Shown here piece after piece: positions 22,920 to 24,680 of a DNA stretch of 24,680 nt. Numbering within the stretch: position 1 is the stretch's first letter; each line of letters starts with the position of its first letter. Source of the stretch: Streptomyces sp. WM6386 (GTDB lineage: Bacteria > Actinomycetota > Actinomycetes > Streptomycetales > Streptomycetaceae); assembly GCF_000972385.1 (NCBI RefSeq), contig NZ_JXTE01000092.1, positions 1 through 24,680 on the forward strand, given 5' to 3'. Below the pieces are notes generated by a model that did not search any database, was not told the DNA's origin, and saw only the letters and a program-made list of their open reading frames with translations. A program made the translations under genes and the position numbers.

Positions 22920-24149
22920 TCACGAGAGCTCGACCATGCCCGCCGTCAGCGTGGATCCGTCCGCCGGGTCGATCAGGATGAACGCACCCGTGCGCCGCGA
23001 GAGCGCGTAGTCGTCGAGCGCCAGTGGCTCGGCGGTGCGCAGGGTGACCCGGCCCAGGTCGTTCGCGCTCAACTCGCCGGCGCCGTCGAGGTCCTTGACG
23101 ATCGCCTTGACCGTCCGTGTCGTGTGCCGCACCAGCACCCGGTCGCCGACCCGCAGCGGACGGTCGGCAAGATGGCAGACGGACGCCCGGACGTCCCGCG
23201 TCAGCGCCGGGACATCGACGCCGGCCGTGATCATGTCGCCGCGCGAGACATCCCGCTGGTCTGCCAGGCGCACACCGATCGACTGCGGCGCGTACGCCAC
23301 CTCGGCCGGAACGCCGAGCACGTCGATACCGGTGATCTCGGAGCTCTCGCCGGAGGGATGGACCGTGACCCGGTCACCTACCCGGAGCGCGCCCGACACC
23401 AACTGGCCCGCGTAGTGGCGGACTTCGCCGTCGCGGATGACGTACTGCACCGGGAAGCGGGCCGGTGCGTCCGCGGCCTCGACACCGACGGGCACGTTCT
23501 CCAGGAACTCCAGGAGCGCCGGACCCCCGAACCAGTCCATGTGCGCCGAGCGGTCCACGACGTTGTCGCCGACGAGGGCCGACACCGGGATCGGTGTGAA
23601 GGAGGACAGGCCCAGCTCGGCCGCGTGCCCGGCGAAGTCCTCGACGATACGGTCGAACTCCTTCTCCTCGTACCCGACGAGGTCCATCTTGTTGACGGCG
23701 AGGACCGCGTGCGGGACCCGCAGCAGAGCCGCGATGGCGGCGTGGCGGCGGGTCTGCCCGACCACGCCGTTGCGGGCGTCGACGAGGATGATCGTCAGCT
23801 CGGCCGTGGAGGCGCCGGTGACCATGTTGCGGGTGTACTGCACATGTCCCGGGGTGTCGGCGAGGATGAACCGGCGGACCGGGGTGGCGAAGTAGCGGTA
23901 GGCGACGTCGATGGTGATGCCCTGCTCGCGCTCGGCGCGCAGACCGTCCGTCAGCAGCGCCAGGTCCGGGGTCTGCTGACCACGGTTGCGGGACGCGTGT
24001 GCCACGGCCTCCAGCTGGTCGGTGAGGACCGACTTGGAGTCGTGCAGCAGCCGGCCCACCAGCGTGGACTTGCCGTCGTCGACCGAACCGGCCGTCGCGA
24101 AACGGAGGGTGTCGATGGTGGTGCCGGTCGTGTCGGTGGTGGCGGTCAT
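22920..24149 (-). CDS. cysN: Sulfate adenylyltransferase subunit 1 (GTPase)
   Basis: CysN is the GTP-hydrolysing subunit that drives CysD to form adenosine phosphosulfate from sulfate and ATP, the first step of assimilatory sulfate activation. The 409-residue protein has G1 GSVDDGKST, the switch region REQGITIDVAYRYF, G3 DTPGH and G4 NKMD, then two beta-barrel domains as in EF-Tu. There is no APS-kinase (CysC) fusion at the C-terminus. The ATG at 24149 lies two bases after the cysD stop, so the pair is one operon. The stop is 20 bases from the end of the convergent monooxygenase fusion gene, with no obvious hairpin between. Confidence 0.95.
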   Translation of the reverse strand: MTATTDTTGTTIDTLRFATAGSVDDGKSTLVGRLLHDSKSVLTDQLEAVAHASRNRGQQTPDLALLTDGLRAEREQGITIDVAYRYFATPVRRFILADTPGHVQYTRNMVTGASTAELTIILVDARNGVVGQTRRHAAIAALLRVPHAVLAVNKMDLVGYEEKEFDRIVEDFAGHAAELGLSSFTPIPVSALVGDNVVDRSAHMDWFGGPALLEFLENVPVGVEAADAPARFPVQYVIRDGEVRHYAGQLVSGALRVGDRVTVHPSGESSEITGIDVLGVPAEVAYAPQSIGVRLADQRDVSRGDMITAGVDVPALTRDVRASVCHLADRPLRVGDRVLVRHTTRTVKAIVKDLDGAGELSANDLGRVTLRTAEPLALDDYALSRRTGAFILIDPADGSTLTAGMVELS

Positions 24150-24151
24150 GG

Positions 24152-24680
24152 TCAGAAGTACCCCTCGCGCTTGCGGTCTTCCATCGCGGCCTCGGACGTC
24201 TTGTCGTCGGCGCGGGTCGCGCCCCGCTCGGTCAGCCGGGACGCGGCGATCTCGACGATCACCTTCTCGATGGTGTCGGCGTCGGAGTCCACCGCGCCGG
24301 TGCAGGACATGTCACCGACCGTGCGGTAGCGCACCTGCCGCTTCTCGACGATCTCGTCCGCCTTGGGGCCGCCCCACTCACCGGCGGTCAGCCACATGCC
24401 GGCGCGCTGGAAGACCTCACGCCGGTGGGCGTAGTAGATCTCCGGCAGTTCGATCTGCTCGCGGGCGATGTACTGCCAGACGTCCAGCTCGGTCCAGTTG
24501 GAGAGCGGGAAGACGCGGACGTGCTCGCCGGGGGCGTGCCGGCCGTTGTAGAGGTTCCACAGCTCGGGGCGCTGGCGGCGTGGGTCCCACTGGGAGAACT
24601 CGTCGCGCAGGGAGAAGACGCGCTCCTTGGCGCGGGCCTTCTCCTCGTCGCGCCGGCCACCGCCGAAGACCGCGTCGAAC
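24152..24680 (-). CDS. cysD: Sulfate adenylyltransferase subunit 2 (5' end outside window)
   Basis: This is the C-terminal part of CysD, the catalytic PAPS-reductase-fold subunit of ATP sulfurylase. About 175 residues are visible and the frame is open at the right edge, so the N-terminal PP-loop is missing from view. Visible family segments are FGGGRRDEEKARAKERVFS, FPLSNWTELDVWQYI, LPEIYYAHRR, RYRTVGDMSCTGAV and the C-terminal ERGATRADDKTSEAAMEDRKREGYF, which is nearly invariant. Other sulfate assimilation genes probably continue to the right of the window. Confidence 0.95.
   Translation of the reverse strand, partial: FDAVFGGGRRDEEKARAKERVFSLRDEFSQWDPRRQRPELWNLYNGRHAPGEHVRVFPLSNWTELDVWQYIAREQIELPEIYYAHRREVFQRAGMWLTAGEWGGPKADEIVEKRQVRYRTVGDMSCTGAVDSDADTIEKVIVEIAASRLTERGATRADDKTSEAAMEDRKREGYF

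Overview
The window looks like a chromosomal segment from a Streptomyces or a very close relative. It has very high GC, strong third-position GC bias, many GTG starts, one in-frame TTA codon, Streptomyces-type families (DUF574 methyltransferase, RsbW-like ATPase, SepF paralogue, FxsT-like TIR/NB-ARC protein) and two short sequences that I recognise from memory as interspersed repeats of Streptomyces genomes. Most genes are housekeeping or catabolic. There is no prophage, integrase, transposase, CRISPR array, tRNA or rRNA that I can see.

Left part (1-7.4 kb): a molybdopterin nitrate reductase fused to a flavodoxin/flavoprotein reductase runs off the left edge on the minus strand, with a GlnR-like site in front of it. 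Divergent from it are a SepF paralogue, then an AAA-type ATPase whose stop overlaps the start of a MazG-like nucleotide pyrophosphohydrolase, then a small Streptomyces protein (DUF6099-like), a 55-residue unknown on the minus strand, and an F420-dependent LLM-class oxidoreductase ending at a strong hairpin.

Middle part (7.4-16.6 kb): a DUF574 SAM methyltransferase and a QorB/NmrA-like NAD(P)H-binding reductase lie on the minus strand. The reductase is divergent from an HxlR regulator and carries a TTA codon, and a perfect 16-bp palindrome lies between the two. Next comes a frameshifted and truncated TIR/NB-ARC gene, then the two-gene RNA-repair operon hen1-pnkp (ATGA overlap). The pnkp reading frame contains a palindromic Streptomyces repeat. 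Only three bases after pnkp, and convergent with it, ends a two-gene operon (ATGA overlap) of an SPFH/band-7 protein and a divergent NAD kinase-like protein. The promoter of that operon is covered by a perfect inverted repeat.

Right part (16.6-24.7 kb): arginine deiminase and ornithine carbamoyltransferase (two steps of the arginine deiminase route), a RsbW-like serine/threonine-type ATPase on the minus strand, then a crotonase-fold enzyme followed by a monooxygenase/Old Yellow Enzyme fusion of the salicylyl-CoA 5-hydroxylase or 2-aminobenzoyl-CoA monooxygenase/reductase type. Two inverted repeats sit in front of this pair. The window closes with cysN and a partial cysD (sulfate activation) on the minus strand.

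The least-explained parts are the SPFH/NAD kinase-like pair packed against the RNA-repair operon, the decayed TIR/NB-ARC gene on the other side of that operon, the repeat-derived insert in Pnkp, and the palindromes in front of the aromatic-CoA operon. All coordinates come from reading the sequence. No database search was run.
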